A stretch of 42,529 bases of DNA from RGIG3102 sp964369975 (GCA_964369975.1 CAYJFZ010000013.1:1-42529); one strand, 5' to 3'; counted from the stretch's first letter, positions 33,421 to 42,457 are shown. Numbers and translations: made by a program. Notes: generated by a model not told the origin, from the letters alone.

Positions 33421-34659
33421 TTAAGTCTCCTTATTTTCTTTTTTTGTATTTTTAGATACAGTATTTGCTATTTTAACAGCATCATTACCGTATTTAAGTT
33501 TTAAGTTATCAAGAGTTTTTTGCAGTTGTTCATCCTTTGGGTTTTCCTCAGCTTCTTCTTTAGAAAAAAAACTAATTTGCTCACTGGGCTTTGTGTCTTG
33601 TAAGTCAGTACAGGTGACAGTGAAAGCTCTTATCGCTTCTTTTCCCACTTGCCAGTTATCTAAAAGTAAGCGAAGGGCTGTATCGTAAATTGTCTTAGTT
33701 AGATTAGTCGCCTTTACTTTACACTGCCTTTGGATTGTTTTAAATTCAGGGTTTTTAATCGAAATTTGAACTGTTAAGGCATAGATACCCTGCTTTCTTA
33801 AATTAAAGCCGACATCTTCAGATAAATTCATTATTTGGGGCTTTAACTCATCCATAGTAATTAAATCTTTTGAAAAAGTAGTGCCACTGCCAATACTCTT
33901 GCTTTTTGCCTTATCTAAAAAACTACTAACCTTGCTATCATCTATGCCGTTTGCATAGTTGTATAATTCATTGCCATGTTTTCCAAAAACATCAATTAAG
34001 AATTTTTTATCAGTATTTGCAAGGCGCCCTATTGTAGTAATTCCAAGTTGGGTTAATTTTGTATTCGTACTTTTACCGACATACATCATATTATCAACTG
34101 ATAAAGGCCATAGGATTTCTTTATAGTTTTCTTTAGTTATAACAGTCGTGGCATCAGGTTTTTTATAATCACTTGCAAGTTTTGCAAATATCTTATTAAA
34201 GCTAACGCCAACTGAAATAGTAAGGCCTGTTTTTTCTCTTACAGTTTTTCTTATTAAATCAGCTAATTCTTCTGGAGAAGAAGCAAAAAGATGATACGAA
34301 TTTGTTATATCTAAATAGCTTTCATCTATGCCAAAAGGCTCAACTAAGTCTGTAAAAGAGTTATATATTTCATTTATTATTTTATTGTATTTTGTATAAA
34401 GATGTCTACTTGGTGGCAAAACAATTAAATCAGGGCATAATTTCCTTGCTTGGTAAAGAGTTTGGGCTGTTTTAATATTATATTTTTTAGCCACTTCGTT
34501 TTTTGCTAAGACTATGCCGTGCCTATTATCTTCGCTACCTCCTACAACAACTGGCTTATCTTTATATTCAGGATAAGCTAAAAGCTCAACTGAGGCAAAA
34601 AAACCATTGCAGTCACAATGAAGGATATTTCTATTATCGTTTTGTTTGATATTTTTCAC
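33421..34659 (-). CDS. dinB: DNA polymerase IV, Y-family
   Basis: A 412-residue translesion polymerase. The palm begins at LHCDCNGFFASVE (Asp16) and FGIDESYLDIT holds the catalytic Asp112-Glu113; helix-hairpin-helix and little-finger regions follow, and EQISFF (from residue 360) is a good sliding-clamp-binding motif. The only possible start in frame is GTG at 34659, because TAA stands three codons earlier; its AAAGG is too close for a normal ribosome site. A six-codon ORF (34683-34663) ends just before it in the same frame. The only promoter I can see is inside the 63-bp repeat that also encodes the end of the YfhO-like protein. No LexA-like box was recognised. Confidence 0.93.
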   Translation of the reverse strand: MKNIKQNDNRNILHCDCNGFFASVELLAYPEYKDKPVVVGGSEDNRHGIVLAKNEVAKKYNIKTAQTLYQARKLCPDLIVLPPSRHLYTKYNKIINEIYNSFTDLVEPFGIDESYLDITNSYHLFASSPEELADLIRKTVREKTGLTISVGVSFNKIFAKLASDYKKPDATTVITKENYKEILWPLSVDNMMYVGKSTNTKLTQLGITTIGRLANTDKKFLIDVFGKHGNELYNYANGIDDSKVSSFLDKAKSKSIGSGTTFSKDLITMDELKPQIMNLSEDVGFNLRKQGIYALTVQISIKNPEFKTIQRQCKVKATNLTKTIYDTALRLLLDNWQVGKEAIRAFTVTCTDLQDTKPSEQISFFSKEEAEENPKDEQLQKTLDNLKLKYGNDAVKIANTVSKNTKKENKET

Positions 34660-34663
34660 CCTT

Positions 34664-34726
34664 TACTGATTATTTAGTTTCATATATTTATATTATATCA
34701 TATCTTTTTGGCAAATAAAATAAAAA
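34664..34726 (-). repeat. 63-bp direct repeat, copy 1 (dinB side)
   Basis: Identical over 63 bases to 37097-37159 and in the same orientation, 2,433 bases away. Copy 1 encodes the last 12 residues and stop codon of the YfhO-like protein and runs up to the dinB start. On the minus strand it contains an extended -10 promoter and a six-codon ORF start. Confidence 0.97.
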
Positions 34727-36961
34727 TACAACTGTTGCAATAAGAGAAAGTGCTGTTAATATCAAAGATAAATAATAGCCCACAGGTCTATAAATAAATT
34801 CAATATTATTTTCGCCTTCTTGAGCCAAAACAGCCATAAACCCATTATTGACTTTTTCGATACCTACCTTTTCTCCATTTATATAAGCTGTAAAGCCTTC
34901 ATCATAAGGAATAGAAAATAAAACAAGGTTTTCTTTATCAAGGGTAATTGTAGCTATTGCCCCATCATTGGTATATTCAAAATGCTCAGCGGAAGTTTTT
35001 ATTCTATTTTCGACATCGCTTTGATATAAAGATATGTCCATTAAATTATCTTTTGAAATTTCAGTTAAAATATCATCGTATTCTTCAATTTGAGAATCGG
35101 ATAAAATGATTGCCTTTAAAAGAGCGTACTGCTTATTTTCATTAGATAAACTCATAAAATCTGTATTACTTATATACTCATCAAATGTAAATCCCATAGG
35201 TATATAATTTTTGTATTCGTGAACTGTGAAATCGCCCATTTCTTGGCTTGACTCAACAAAGTCCATTGAAATTAATGGGGAGAGTTTTGTAAGAGATACC
35301 CAGTATTTTACTGATAAAAAATTCAGCATAGGTCTTGAAGTTTCTGTTGGTTGGCTAATAACAGTCCTTGGGATACCCATAGCATTATAAAACTCAAAAG
35401 AGCTACCATTTATTGTGCTAGAAAAATTAGTGACAGTAGGTGTGTCTAATTTTAAGCCTAAGTTCATAAAGAAATAATCACTGCCGATTCTATATTGATT
35501 ATTTTCTTGTTCTAATTGAACCTGAGTTTGTGCTGTGTTTAAGTTATATACATCATCAGGATTTCTGCCTCGTGAGTGATAGTAAGAATTTATTATACCT
35601 GTTGCACCACTGCAAAGTATAACGCAAACTAAGATAAAACTCATTCCATATTTATGTTTTTGGATTTTTCTAAGGTTTAAAGTTATGATAAAGCCTGCCA
35701 TAGCAATAATAAAATACATAGCAACAATAACAATGTTATAAAAAAATGTTACTTTAAAATAGAAGATGAACCATACGCCGATTAAAGCAAAAATTATCCA
35801 CAAACTAAGATATGATAAATAGCCCTTTTTTAAAGACATTTCCTTTTTATCTAAAGCTAAGGCTGAGGCAAGAGCCATAATTAATATAGGCATAAAATAC
35901 CATCGAGTATAGTACTCTGGATTAAATAAGCTAAATGCACTATTCAAAATAGGAACAAAGGCAAAAACTAAACTAAGCAATAATAACTTTGTAATCCAAG
36001 ACTTTTTATTATTTAAGCAATATGCCATAACTAATATAATTGAAAAAACTGGTAGAAATAATTCTGCACCATTTGTAAAGCCTTGAAGGAAAAAACCTCT
36101 ATCAAATATACACTCAGCTGGCATTAAAAGTCCTCTTACAAATTCAGCGATGTATATTGGCTTTAGTATTAGCATGTTTAAAATGCTATCATACTCAACA
36201 TTAGATACTCTTGGATTTGAGATTAATGATATTGCTGTCGGTATTAAAAAAATTGAGCTTGCCATTAGCCCAAGTATAGTTTGAGTTGCAAGATTTTTAA
36301 ATTTTTTAATTGTTAAGATATAATCTTTAGTTAATAATTTTACAGCAAAATAGAGTATTGTATAAATGCTAACACCTATAAAAAGAATAGAATTTGTACA
36401 AGCGAGGATGAATACCCAAAACCCAAAGAAAAATTTAGTATCCTTTTCCATAGTTTTATCTAAGGCTAATAAGAGAAATGGAGCTAAGGCAGTAATATCA
36501 TAAAAATGAAAAAAGTTCATATTACTTATACTAAAGCCTGCAAAAGTATATAAAACACTTGCTATTAAAGCAGAAGCCTCACTTGAATATTGCTTTATAT
36601 ACATAAAAGAAGATACTCCGGACACGCCCATTTTGACAAGCAGTAAAAAACCCATTAGTAAATAGATATTTTCTGCTTTAAATAGTAAAGAAAACCAAAA
36701 GAAAGGAGAGCCTATAACATAAAAACTGAACGAGGATATAAAGCCATTTCCTAAATCGACACTCGGTGACCAAAATACATCAAGGTTTTTAACGGCATTG
36801 TTACAATATTCTAAAAAAATCACCTGTTGCTCAACAAAGTCACTTCCTAAATAGTAAAAACCACCATTTAAAATACTAAATGGTATGATGAATATTGCCC
36901 CTGCAATAACAGAATAGATAAAAGCTTTTGCATAATTGATATTTATATTTTTGCTTTTCAT
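34688..36961 (-). CDS. YfhO-family polytopic membrane protein
   Basis: A 757-residue protein with about 13 membrane segments, a C-terminal extracellular region (about 480-725) and a last membrane segment. YYLGSDFVEQQVIFLEYCNNAVKN (about 34-57) is the acidic first-loop motif of YfhO proteins, GT-C-like enzymes implicated in glycosylating wall polymers such as lipoteichoic acid. I choose the ATG at 36961 with AAGGGG upstream and an immediate hydrophobic segment; the longer frame from 37042 adds a non-membrane tail from the leader. Its last 12 residues (FLFYLPKRYDII) are encoded by the 63-bp repeat, so the C-terminus may be a secondary fusion. The leader of about 130 bases before the start holds no other clear signal. 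Confidence 0.85.
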   Translation of the reverse strand: MKSKNININYAKAFIYSVIAGAIFIIPFSILNGGFYYLGSDFVEQQVIFLEYCNNAVKNLDVFWSPSVDLGNGFISSFSFYVIGSPFFWFSLLFKAENIYLLMGFLLLVKMGVSGVSSFMYIKQYSSEASALIASVLYTFAGFSISNMNFFHFYDITALAPFLLLALDKTMEKDTKFFFGFWVFILACTNSILFIGVSIYTILYFAVKLLTKDYILTIKKFKNLATQTILGLMASSIFLIPTAISLISNPRVSNVEYDSILNMLILKPIYIAEFVRGLLMPAECIFDRGFFLQGFTNGAELFLPVFSIILVMAYCLNNKKSWITKLLLLSLVFAFVPILNSAFSLFNPEYYTRWYFMPILIMALASALALDKKEMSLKKGYLSYLSLWIIFALIGVWFIFYFKVTFFYNIVIVAMYFIIAMAGFIITLNLRKIQKHKYGMSFILVCVILCSGATGIINSYYHSRGRNPDDVYNLNTAQTQVQLEQENNQYRIGSDYFFMNLGLKLDTPTVTNFSSTINGSSFEFYNAMGIPRTVISQPTETSRPMLNFLSVKYWVSLTKLSPLISMDFVESSQEMGDFTVHEYKNYIPMGFTFDEYISNTDFMSLSNENKQYALLKAIILSDSQIEEYDDILTEISKDNLMDISLYQSDVENRIKTSAEHFEYTNDGAIATITLDKENLVLFSIPYDEGFTAYINGEKVGIEKVNNGFMAVLAQEGENNIEFIYRPVGYYLSLILTALSLIATVVFLFYLPKRYDII
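34692..34700 (-). promoter_or_regulatory. Extended -10 promoter for dinB inside repeat copy 1
   Basis: On the minus strand TGATATAAT (34700-34692) fits the TGn-TATAAT extended -10 element. It lies within the last codons of the YfhO-like gene, about 33 bases before the dinB GTG. Confidence 0.6.
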
Positions 36962-37096
36962 AAGACCCCTTTTAATTTTTATAGTGCTAATACTATTAAC
37001 ATCTCTCGCTTTTAAAAGAGGCGATATTAATATTAGATACAATGCTGTTCTAATAAAAGATAGAATGTATCATCATGGCTCACCGCTTTTGTATCG

Positions 37097-37159
37097 TACT
37101 GATTATTTAGTTTCATATATTTATATTATATCATATCTTTTTGGCAAATAAAATAAAAA
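37097..37159 (-). repeat. 63-bp direct repeat, copy 2 (SPFH side)
   Basis: Perfect copy of 34664-34726. Here it is noncoding: its first bases on the minus strand are the T-tail of the SPFH operon terminator, and its extended -10 promoter points at the YfhO-like gene. Confidence 0.97.
37125..37133 (-). promoter_or_regulatory. Extended -10 promoter for the YfhO-like gene
   Basis: TGATATAAT on the minus strand (37133-37125), the same element as in copy 1, about 165 bases before the chosen start codon. Confidence 0.55.
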
Positions 37160-37196
37160 AAATCTCTTCACTTAATGAAAAATAAAGAGATTTTTT
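37157..37196 (-). terminator. Terminator of the nfeD/SPFH operon
   Basis: AAAAAATCTCTT (37157-37168) pairs with AAGAGATTTTTT (37185-37196) around a 16-base loop. On the minus strand the T-tail continues into repeat copy 2. Confidence 0.85.
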
Positions 37197-37216
37197 GTTA
37201 AATTTGAATACTTATA

Positions 37217-38128
37217 TTATTCAGCCTTAGGTGTATCAGATACAACTAATTCTTTTGCAGCAGCTAATAAACCGCTTATATTTTGAATTTCGCTTGGAAT
37301 AATAATTTTTGTAGCCTGACCGTCTGCTACTTGAGCAAAAGTTTCAAGGGCTTTAAGTGATAAAACTTTATCAGAAGGAGCTGCTTCATTTAAAATTCTT
37401 AAAGATTCAGCAAGGGCTTTTTGTACTGATAAGATAGCCTCAGCCTCACCTTGTGCTTCTCTTATTCTTTGCTCTTTTACAGCTTCCGCTCTTAAAATTG
37501 CAGATTCTTTTTCACCTTCTGCGATTAAGATTTGACTATGCTTTTCACCCTCTGCTCTTAGCATCACTTCTCTTCTTTCACGCTCTGCTTTCATTTGTCT
37601 TTCCATAGCGTCTTGAATTTCGTGTGGTGGGATAATATTTTTTAATTCAACACGGATAACTTTAATGCCCCAGCGGTCAGTGTCAGCGTCCAGCTGTGCT
37701 GTTATTTTTGTGTTGATAACATCTCTACTTGTAAGTGTTTGGTCAAGTTCCATATCACCGATGATGTTACGAAGAGTAGTAGCTGTTAAGTTTTCAATTG
37801 CTGTGATAGGTCTTTCAGTACCGTATGTGAACAGCTTTGAGTCTGTTACTTGGAAAAACACAACAGAGTCAATTTGAATAGTAACATTATCTTTTGTGAT
37901 AACTGGCTGTGGTGGGAAATCAATAACCTGTTCTTTTAAGCTGATTTTCTTTGCTATTCTTTCAATGAAAGGTATTTTAAAGTGAAGTCCCTCGCTCCAT
38001 GTTGCGCTATAGATACCAAGACGCTCAACTACAAATGAGTCAGCTTGTGAAACGATAACAATACAGCGGATAAGTAATACGATAATCGCAAGAATAAAAA
38101 TTGCAAATAATAAAGTTGTAAAATTCAT
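37217..38128 (-). CDS. SPFH/band 7 (stomatin/QmcA-like) membrane protein
   Basis: A 303-residue protein with an N-terminal membrane anchor (about 5-25), then the SPFH domain (about 27-190; VERLGIYSATWSEGLHFKIPF, DNVTIQIDSVVFFQV) and a long Ala/Glu/Arg-rich coiled coil (about 175-250; RAEGEKHSQILIAEGEKESAI). These proteins form large membrane rings that organise lipid microdomains and host proteases. The ATG at 38128 has GGAGG five bases upstream and is preferred over the earlier in-frame start at 38140. It follows the NfeD gene by 28 bases, the classic NfeD-stomatin operon pair. Confidence 0.93.
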   Translation of the reverse strand: MNFTTLLFAIFILAIIVLLIRCIVIVSQADSFVVERLGIYSATWSEGLHFKIPFIERIAKKISLKEQVIDFPPQPVITKDNVTIQIDSVVFFQVTDSKLFTYGTERPITAIENLTATTLRNIIGDMELDQTLTSRDVINTKITAQLDADTDRWGIKVIRVELKNIIPPHEIQDAMERQMKAERERREVMLRAEGEKHSQILIAEGEKESAILRAEAVKEQRIREAQGEAEAILSVQKALAESLRILNEAAPSDKVLSLKALETFAQVADGQATKIIIPSEIQNISGLLAAAKELVVSDTPKAE

Positions 38129-38156
38129 AAATTCCTCCAAAATATAATAATTTACT

Positions 38157-38609
38157 TTAGTTATTAATTAAAGTGTCTTCTTTAACTGCAACAACGACAG
38201 CTGCGCCTTGCAGAGCTTTTACTGTGCAAACAGTGCCAGCGGGGATATCCTTATCAGCTCTTGCAAGCCAAGATATTCCATCAATGTCTACCCTACCAGT
38301 AGTTTTTACATCAATTTCCTGTGTTACAACGGCATCTTTTCCTATAATTAAATTTGCATTAGTTGCAACAGCCTTATTTTTTTGTGATTTTTGAAGCATT
38401 GGCACAAAAATCGCAAAGCATACACCACTCACGCCCACAAATACAACAAACTGCCATAAAAGCGAAGTTGTAAACAGCGATACTAAAAATGCAGCGATAC
38501 TTCCTACTACAAACCATATACTTACTAAGGCAGCAGTACTAAACTCGATAACACTGAATACTATTATCAGCCCTATCCAAATTATGCTAAGAATACTTAA
38601 ATTTAGCAT
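38157..38609 (-). CDS. NfeD-family membrane protein
   Basis: A 150-residue short NfeD protein with two or three membrane segments (about 5-70) and a C-terminal OB-fold domain (about 80-145; IIGKDAVVTQEIDVKTTGRVDIDGISWLARAD, where GRV..dG..W.A matches the family). It partners with the SPFH protein encoded next to it and is thought to support microdomain assembly. GGAAGG lies before the ATG. A short hairpin (CAGCTT 38632-38637 with AAGCTG 38643-38648) is in its leader. Confidence 0.9.
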   Translation of the reverse strand: MLNLSILSIIWIGLIIVFSVIEFSTAALVSIWFVVGSIAAFLVSLFTTSLLWQFVVFVGVSGVCFAIFVPMLQKSQKNKAVATNANLIIGKDAVVTQEIDVKTTGRVDIDGISWLARADKDIPAGTVCTVKALQGAAVVVAVKEDTLINN

Positions 38610-38752
38610 ATATCATCATCCTTCCTTTATTCAGCTTGAAATAAGCTGTTAAAAATGATAATATTATAAAAGATATTATAATATTATATAATATGATTAT
38701 ATATCAATGAATAATAAAAATCAATATATTACACAGCAAAAGGAGTAAAAGT

Positions 38753-39982
38753 TTGGTGAAAAAATTATTAGCAGCAATCCTAAGTGTAGTTTTAATAACA
38801 GCAGTGGCTATTTGTATTTCTTACTATATGGCAATTAATAAGCAAATACCCATAAAATACCTAAATATTAATGAGGAAAATATACACCCAACACAGAGGC
38901 AATCAAGTGTAAGCGTTATACCTTTTGGCCTTTATGATGTAGAAAGGGCCGTCCTTTATTCCTTAGTTGAAATACCTGTTTTTGAAATAAAATCAAATGA
39001 ATTCACTATGGATATAGATGGTGAATATACTCTAAGGATAGTCTTTGAAGACAGTGAAGTTTTTAGCGGGGAGGATATTTCGCTTTACAGCTTTGATAAA
39101 GTGGGGCAGTATTACATCAGCCTAACAACACAAGGTGAAATTGAAGGAAGTTTCACTGTTTATGATTACGACTTTATAGTATCGCTAACAGAAGAGCCCG
39201 TGTTAAACATTTCAAATACAAGCCCTTTACAAGGAGAACTTGTAAAAGTGGACATCAGCGGAATTTTTAATGATTACGCAGTTGAAATCGACTGCCATTT
39301 TTCACCCTCAAGCCATATATTTAAAGATAACACAGTAACTTTTTATATACCTATAACCTATTATGCACAAGCCCAAGATTATCCACTGTCTTTTACTCTA
39401 AAGCAAGGTGAAGAGGTAATTCACTCTTTTGATACTGTCTTAGAAGTGGCAAAAGATGAATACGAAACAATAAGTTTTACTGTGGATGAAAGTGTTGAAA
39501 ACTCAACAGTGAACTCAGCTGCAGCAAACCAAGAATATAGAGATACCATACACCCCTTATACTACACAAAAGATGAAAATTTATACTGGGAAGGCAATTT
39601 TATAAAGCCGACACAGGAAACAAGAATATCCTCAGGGTTTGGCCAATACAGATATATAAACGGAGTCCTATCAAGACATAGTGGGATAGACTATGCAGCA
39701 CCTACAGGAACAGAAATTATTGCGCCAAACCACGGAGTAGTAGAGTACGCAGGTTTTTTACAACTATCTGGCAATACGATAGTAATAGAACACGGTATGG
39801 GACTTAAAAGCTATTACTTTCATATGGACTCTTTAAGCGTTAATACAAACGACTTTGTTCAAAAAGGTGATTTAATAGGAACAGTAGGCACTACCGGTTA
39901 TTCAACTGGACCGCATTTACACTACCAAATAAGCATAGAAAATCAGCCGATTAATCCTGAGTTTCTATACAATATACAATAA
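38753..39982 (+). CDS. Membrane-anchored M23 (LytM) peptidase
   Basis: A 409-residue protein with an N-terminal membrane anchor (about 4-27), an extracellular region of beta-rich, Ig-like repeats (about 60-260) and a C-terminal M23 domain. Zinc ligands are His309 and Asp313 (HSGID) and His390 in HLH; His357 (YFHM) and His388 complete the catalytic set, so it should be an active peptidoglycan endopeptidase. The start is a TTG at 38753 seven bases after AGGAG, with a GTG in the next codon as the alternative. It begins a three-gene plus-strand unit with trxB and the GHL10 protein. The 143 bp before it are very AT-rich with several possible -10 boxes, none convincing. Confidence 0.9.
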   Translation: MVKKLLAAILSVVLITAVAICISYYMAINKQIPIKYLNINEENIHPTQRQSSVSVIPFGLYDVERAVLYSLVEIPVFEIKSNEFTMDIDGEYTLRIVFEDSEVFSGEDISLYSFDKVGQYYISLTTQGEIEGSFTVYDYDFIVSLTEEPVLNISNTSPLQGELVKVDISGIFNDYAVEIDCHFSPSSHIFKDNTVTFYIPITYYAQAQDYPLSFTLKQGEEVIHSFDTVLEVAKDEYETISFTVDESVENSTVNSAAANQEYRDTIHPLYYTKDENLYWEGNFIKPTQETRISSGFGQYRYINGVLSRHSGIDYAAPTGTEIIAPNHGVVEYAGFLQLSGNTIVIEHGMGLKSYYFHMDSLSVNTNDFVQKGDLIGTVGTTGYSTGPHLHYQISIENQPINPEFLYNIQ

Positions 39983-40002
39983 AAAAGAAAAGGAAGAAAA
40001 AT

Positions 40003-40914
40003 ATGATTTACGATATAGCTATTATAGGAGCCGGCCCAGCTGGGCTTTCAGCGGCAATTTATGCACAAAGAGCAGGATACAAAACAATCTGCTTTGAGGC
40101 AAATGTTCACGGAGGGCAAATTATAAATACTCCAGAAGTTGAAAATTATCCAGCGCTACCAAAATTAAGCGGTGTTGAGTATGCTATGAATATTTACACA
40201 CAGGCAGTAGAATTTGGAGCAGTAATCGAATATAAAGAAGTGACAAAAGTTGACCTTCATAACGAAACAAAACTTCTATACTGTGCTCAAGAAGAATACA
40301 AAGCAAAAAGCGTTATTATAGCAACAGGTGTTGTGAGAAGAAAGTTAGAATGCGAGGGCGAGGATAGATTTAACGGTAAAGGAGTTAGCTACTGCGCTAC
40401 TTGTGATGGGGCTTTCTTTAAAGACCAAACAGCTGTTATAGTAGGTGGTGGCAACACTGCCTTAGAAGATGCGCACTACTTAACAGCGATGTGTAAAGAA
40501 GTGTATATCATTCACAGGAGAGATGAATTTAGAGCTTCCCCTCACGAAGTAAAAAAAGTATTAAAAAATGAAAAAATTAAGATAGTTTACGACTCAGTTG
40601 TAACTGAGATATTAGGCGATACAAAAGTAAATGCTGTTAAATTAAAGAATGTTAAAACAAACGAAGAGACTGTATTAGATACAAGTGCTGTGTTCGTGGC
40701 AGTAGGCTTAATTGCAAAAAATGATATGTTTGAGGGGATAGTTGATTTAACAAAAGAAGGCTATATCGACTCAGGCGCTGACTGCAAAACAAACATCGAG
40801 GGAGTTTTCGTAGCAGGAGATACAAGAAATAAAACCCTAAGACAATTAGTAACAGCGGCCTCTGACGGAGCTATTGCGGCAACAGCGGCAGGCGATTACT
40901 TATCAGGGCTATAA
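40003..40914 (+). CDS. trxB: Thioredoxin reductase
   Basis: A 303-residue FAD/NADPH disulfide reductase. FAD motif GAGPAG (9-14), redox-active Cys131-Ala-Thr-Cys134 in YCATCDG, NADPH motif GGGNTALEDA (148-157), HRRDEFRA (the NADPH phosphate-binding arginines) and the C-terminal GVFVAGDTRNKTLRQLVTAASDGAIAA FAD block are all visible. Length is typical. AAAAGGAAG precedes the ATG, 20 bases after the M23 gene. No thioredoxin gene lies nearby. Its place between two cell-wall genes is probably transcriptional convenience. Confidence 0.95.
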   Translation: MIYDIAIIGAGPAGLSAAIYAQRAGYKTICFEANVHGGQIINTPEVENYPALPKLSGVEYAMNIYTQAVEFGAVIEYKEVTKVDLHNETKLLYCAQEEYKAKSVIIATGVVRRKLECEGEDRFNGKGVSYCATCDGAFFKDQTAVIVGGGNTALEDAHYLTAMCKEVYIIHRRDEFRASPHEVKKVLKNEKIKIVYDSVVTEILGDTKVNAVKLKNVKTNEETVLDTSAVFVAVGLIAKNDMFEGIVDLTKEGYIDSGADCKTNIEGVFVAGDTRNKTLRQLVTAASDGAIAATAAGDYLSGL

Positions 40915-40934
40915 AATTAAAAATCGAGGGTAAA

Positions 40935-42224
40935 ATGAAAAAACATTTAAAAACAATTTCAGCTGTCGTCGTTGTATTTTCTGTGATGCTTGCTACTGTT
41001 TTAGTTTTGTTTGATTTAACAGGGCAAAGCAGGTATGCAAATGAAGAAAATAGCAAAGTGCAAGAAAACAGCGAAGAAAACTTACAACAAGCCGATACAA
41101 ATGTAGAAAATATCGCAGTAGCAAGCGCCGATGAATATAAAGCTATGTGGATAAGCTATCTTGAATTCCAAACTATGGATTTATCAAGTAAAGAAAGCTT
41201 TGTAAATGAAATCACACAGATGTTTCAAAATTGCAAAGATTTAGGGCTTAACACAGTAATTGTGCATGTAAGGCCTTTTGGTGATGCCTTGTATGAGTCT
41301 AATATTTTTCCTGCAAGCCATCTTTTAACAGGCACTCAAGGCGATGAATTAGCCTATGACCCACTTAGCGAGATGATAAGTATAGCGCATAGTATGTCTT
41401 TAAAAATCGAGGCTTGGATTAATCCGTATAGAGTGAGATTAAGGGACGATTTACCCGGCAATATTTCAAGCGATAACCCAGCAAATAACGAAGAACTCAC
41501 CTTTATAATAGGTGATGGAATATACTATAACCCAGCTTTAAGTGAAGTAAGACAAATGGTTATTGATGGCGTTTTAGAAATAATAAATAATTATGATGTT
41601 GACGGAATTCATTTTGATGATTATTTTTATCCTACTACTGATTTAACGATAGATGCACAGGAGTATTTACTATATCAAGGTGATTTATCTCAAGAAGATT
41701 GGCGCAGAGAAAATGTAAATATTTTAATAAGAGATGTGTACTCAGCCATTAAAGCAGTGGATCCAAGTATAACTTTTGGGATTAGCCCTCAAGGTAATAA
41801 TAGCAATAATTATAACATTCAGTATAGTGATGTAAAACTATGGCTTTCAACAGATGGCTATGCAGATTATATCTTGCCACAGCTGTATTGGGGCTTTGAT
41901 TACACCACTTCTTCAGGCAGTACACAGTTCCAATTTAAAAATTTAGTAGATGAGTGGGCAGGGTATGAAAGAAGTGAAAATGTAAAATTGTACATAGGTC
42001 TTGGCGCTTATAGAATAGGAGCAGGGGACGGCGGAAGCAACGAGCAAGATGAGTGGCAAACCGGAAAAAACTTAGCTGATATGATAAACTTTACAAGGCA
42101 AACTCAAGGAGTTAGTGGGTATGTGCTATATAGGTATGATAACTTATATAAACCACAGGTAGACTACAGTCATTTAGTAGAAAAAGAAGTTAGTAACATA
42201 GCTTTAATTAATGGCACAGACTAA
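40935..42224 (+). CDS. GHL10 (DUF187-type) glycosidase-like protein, membrane-anchored
   Basis: A 429-residue protein with an N-terminal membrane anchor (about 8-28), a Glu/Asn-rich linker (about 34-60) and a TIM-barrel domain of the glycosyl-hydrolase-like 10 family (about 68-420): KAMWISYLEFQTMD, VIVHVRPFGDALYES, IEAWINPYRVR, VDGIHFDDYFYP and ILPQLYWGFDY are its conserved blocks, the Asp pair after HF being the expected catalytic site. Relatives are outer-surface enzymes thought to cut peptidoglycan or surface glycans. CGAGGG precedes the ATG, 20 bases after trxB. A terminator follows. It is the last gene of the unit. Confidence 0.9.
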   Translation: MKKHLKTISAVVVVFSVMLATVLVLFDLTGQSRYANEENSKVQENSEENLQQADTNVENIAVASADEYKAMWISYLEFQTMDLSSKESFVNEITQMFQNCKDLGLNTVIVHVRPFGDALYESNIFPASHLLTGTQGDELAYDPLSEMISIAHSMSLKIEAWINPYRVRLRDDLPGNISSDNPANNEELTFIIGDGIYYNPALSEVRQMVIDGVLEIINNYDVDGIHFDDYFYPTTDLTIDAQEYLLYQGDLSQEDWRRENVNILIRDVYSAIKAVDPSITFGISPQGNNSNNYNIQYSDVKLWLSTDGYADYILPQLYWGFDYTTSSGSTQFQFKNLVDEWAGYERSENVKLYIGLGAYRIGAGDGGSNEQDEWQTGKNLADMINFTRQTQGVSGYVLYRYDNLYKPQVDYSHLVEKEVSNIALINGTD

Positions 42225-42266
42225 TAAACATTAACCTATAAGATCATAAAGACAATAATATAAAAG

Positions 42267-42295
42267 CAGTGTAACAAGGCTTACACTGTTTTTTA
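42267..42295 (+). terminator. Terminator after the GHL10 gene
   Basis: CAGTGTAA (42267-42274) and TTACACTG (42281-42288) pair around a six-base loop, followed by six Ts. Confidence 0.88.
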
Positions 42296-42402
42296 TATCA
42301 AAATACTTATCAAGACTAAGATGTTTTCAAAATGCAAATGAAATGATAGGATGAAATTGTTATTTTTTGCGCTTTATTAATATATTAAAATCGCTTTTGC
42401 TA

Positions 42403-42431
42403 TTGACAAAGGCTTATATAGGTGATATAAT
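42403..42431 (+). promoter_or_regulatory. Perfect consensus promoter of the initiator tRNA
   Basis: TTGACA (42403-42408), a 17-base spacer and TATAAT (42426-42431), with TGA just before the -10 box. It lies 26 bases before the tRNA. Confidence 0.93.
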
Positions 42432-42457
42432 AAATTTACTCTAAAAATGAGAAATAA

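Noticed and set aside
37043..37216. IS element or transposon around the 63-bp repeats
   Set aside because: No transposase, no terminal inverted repeats, and 63 bp is far too long for a usual target duplication.
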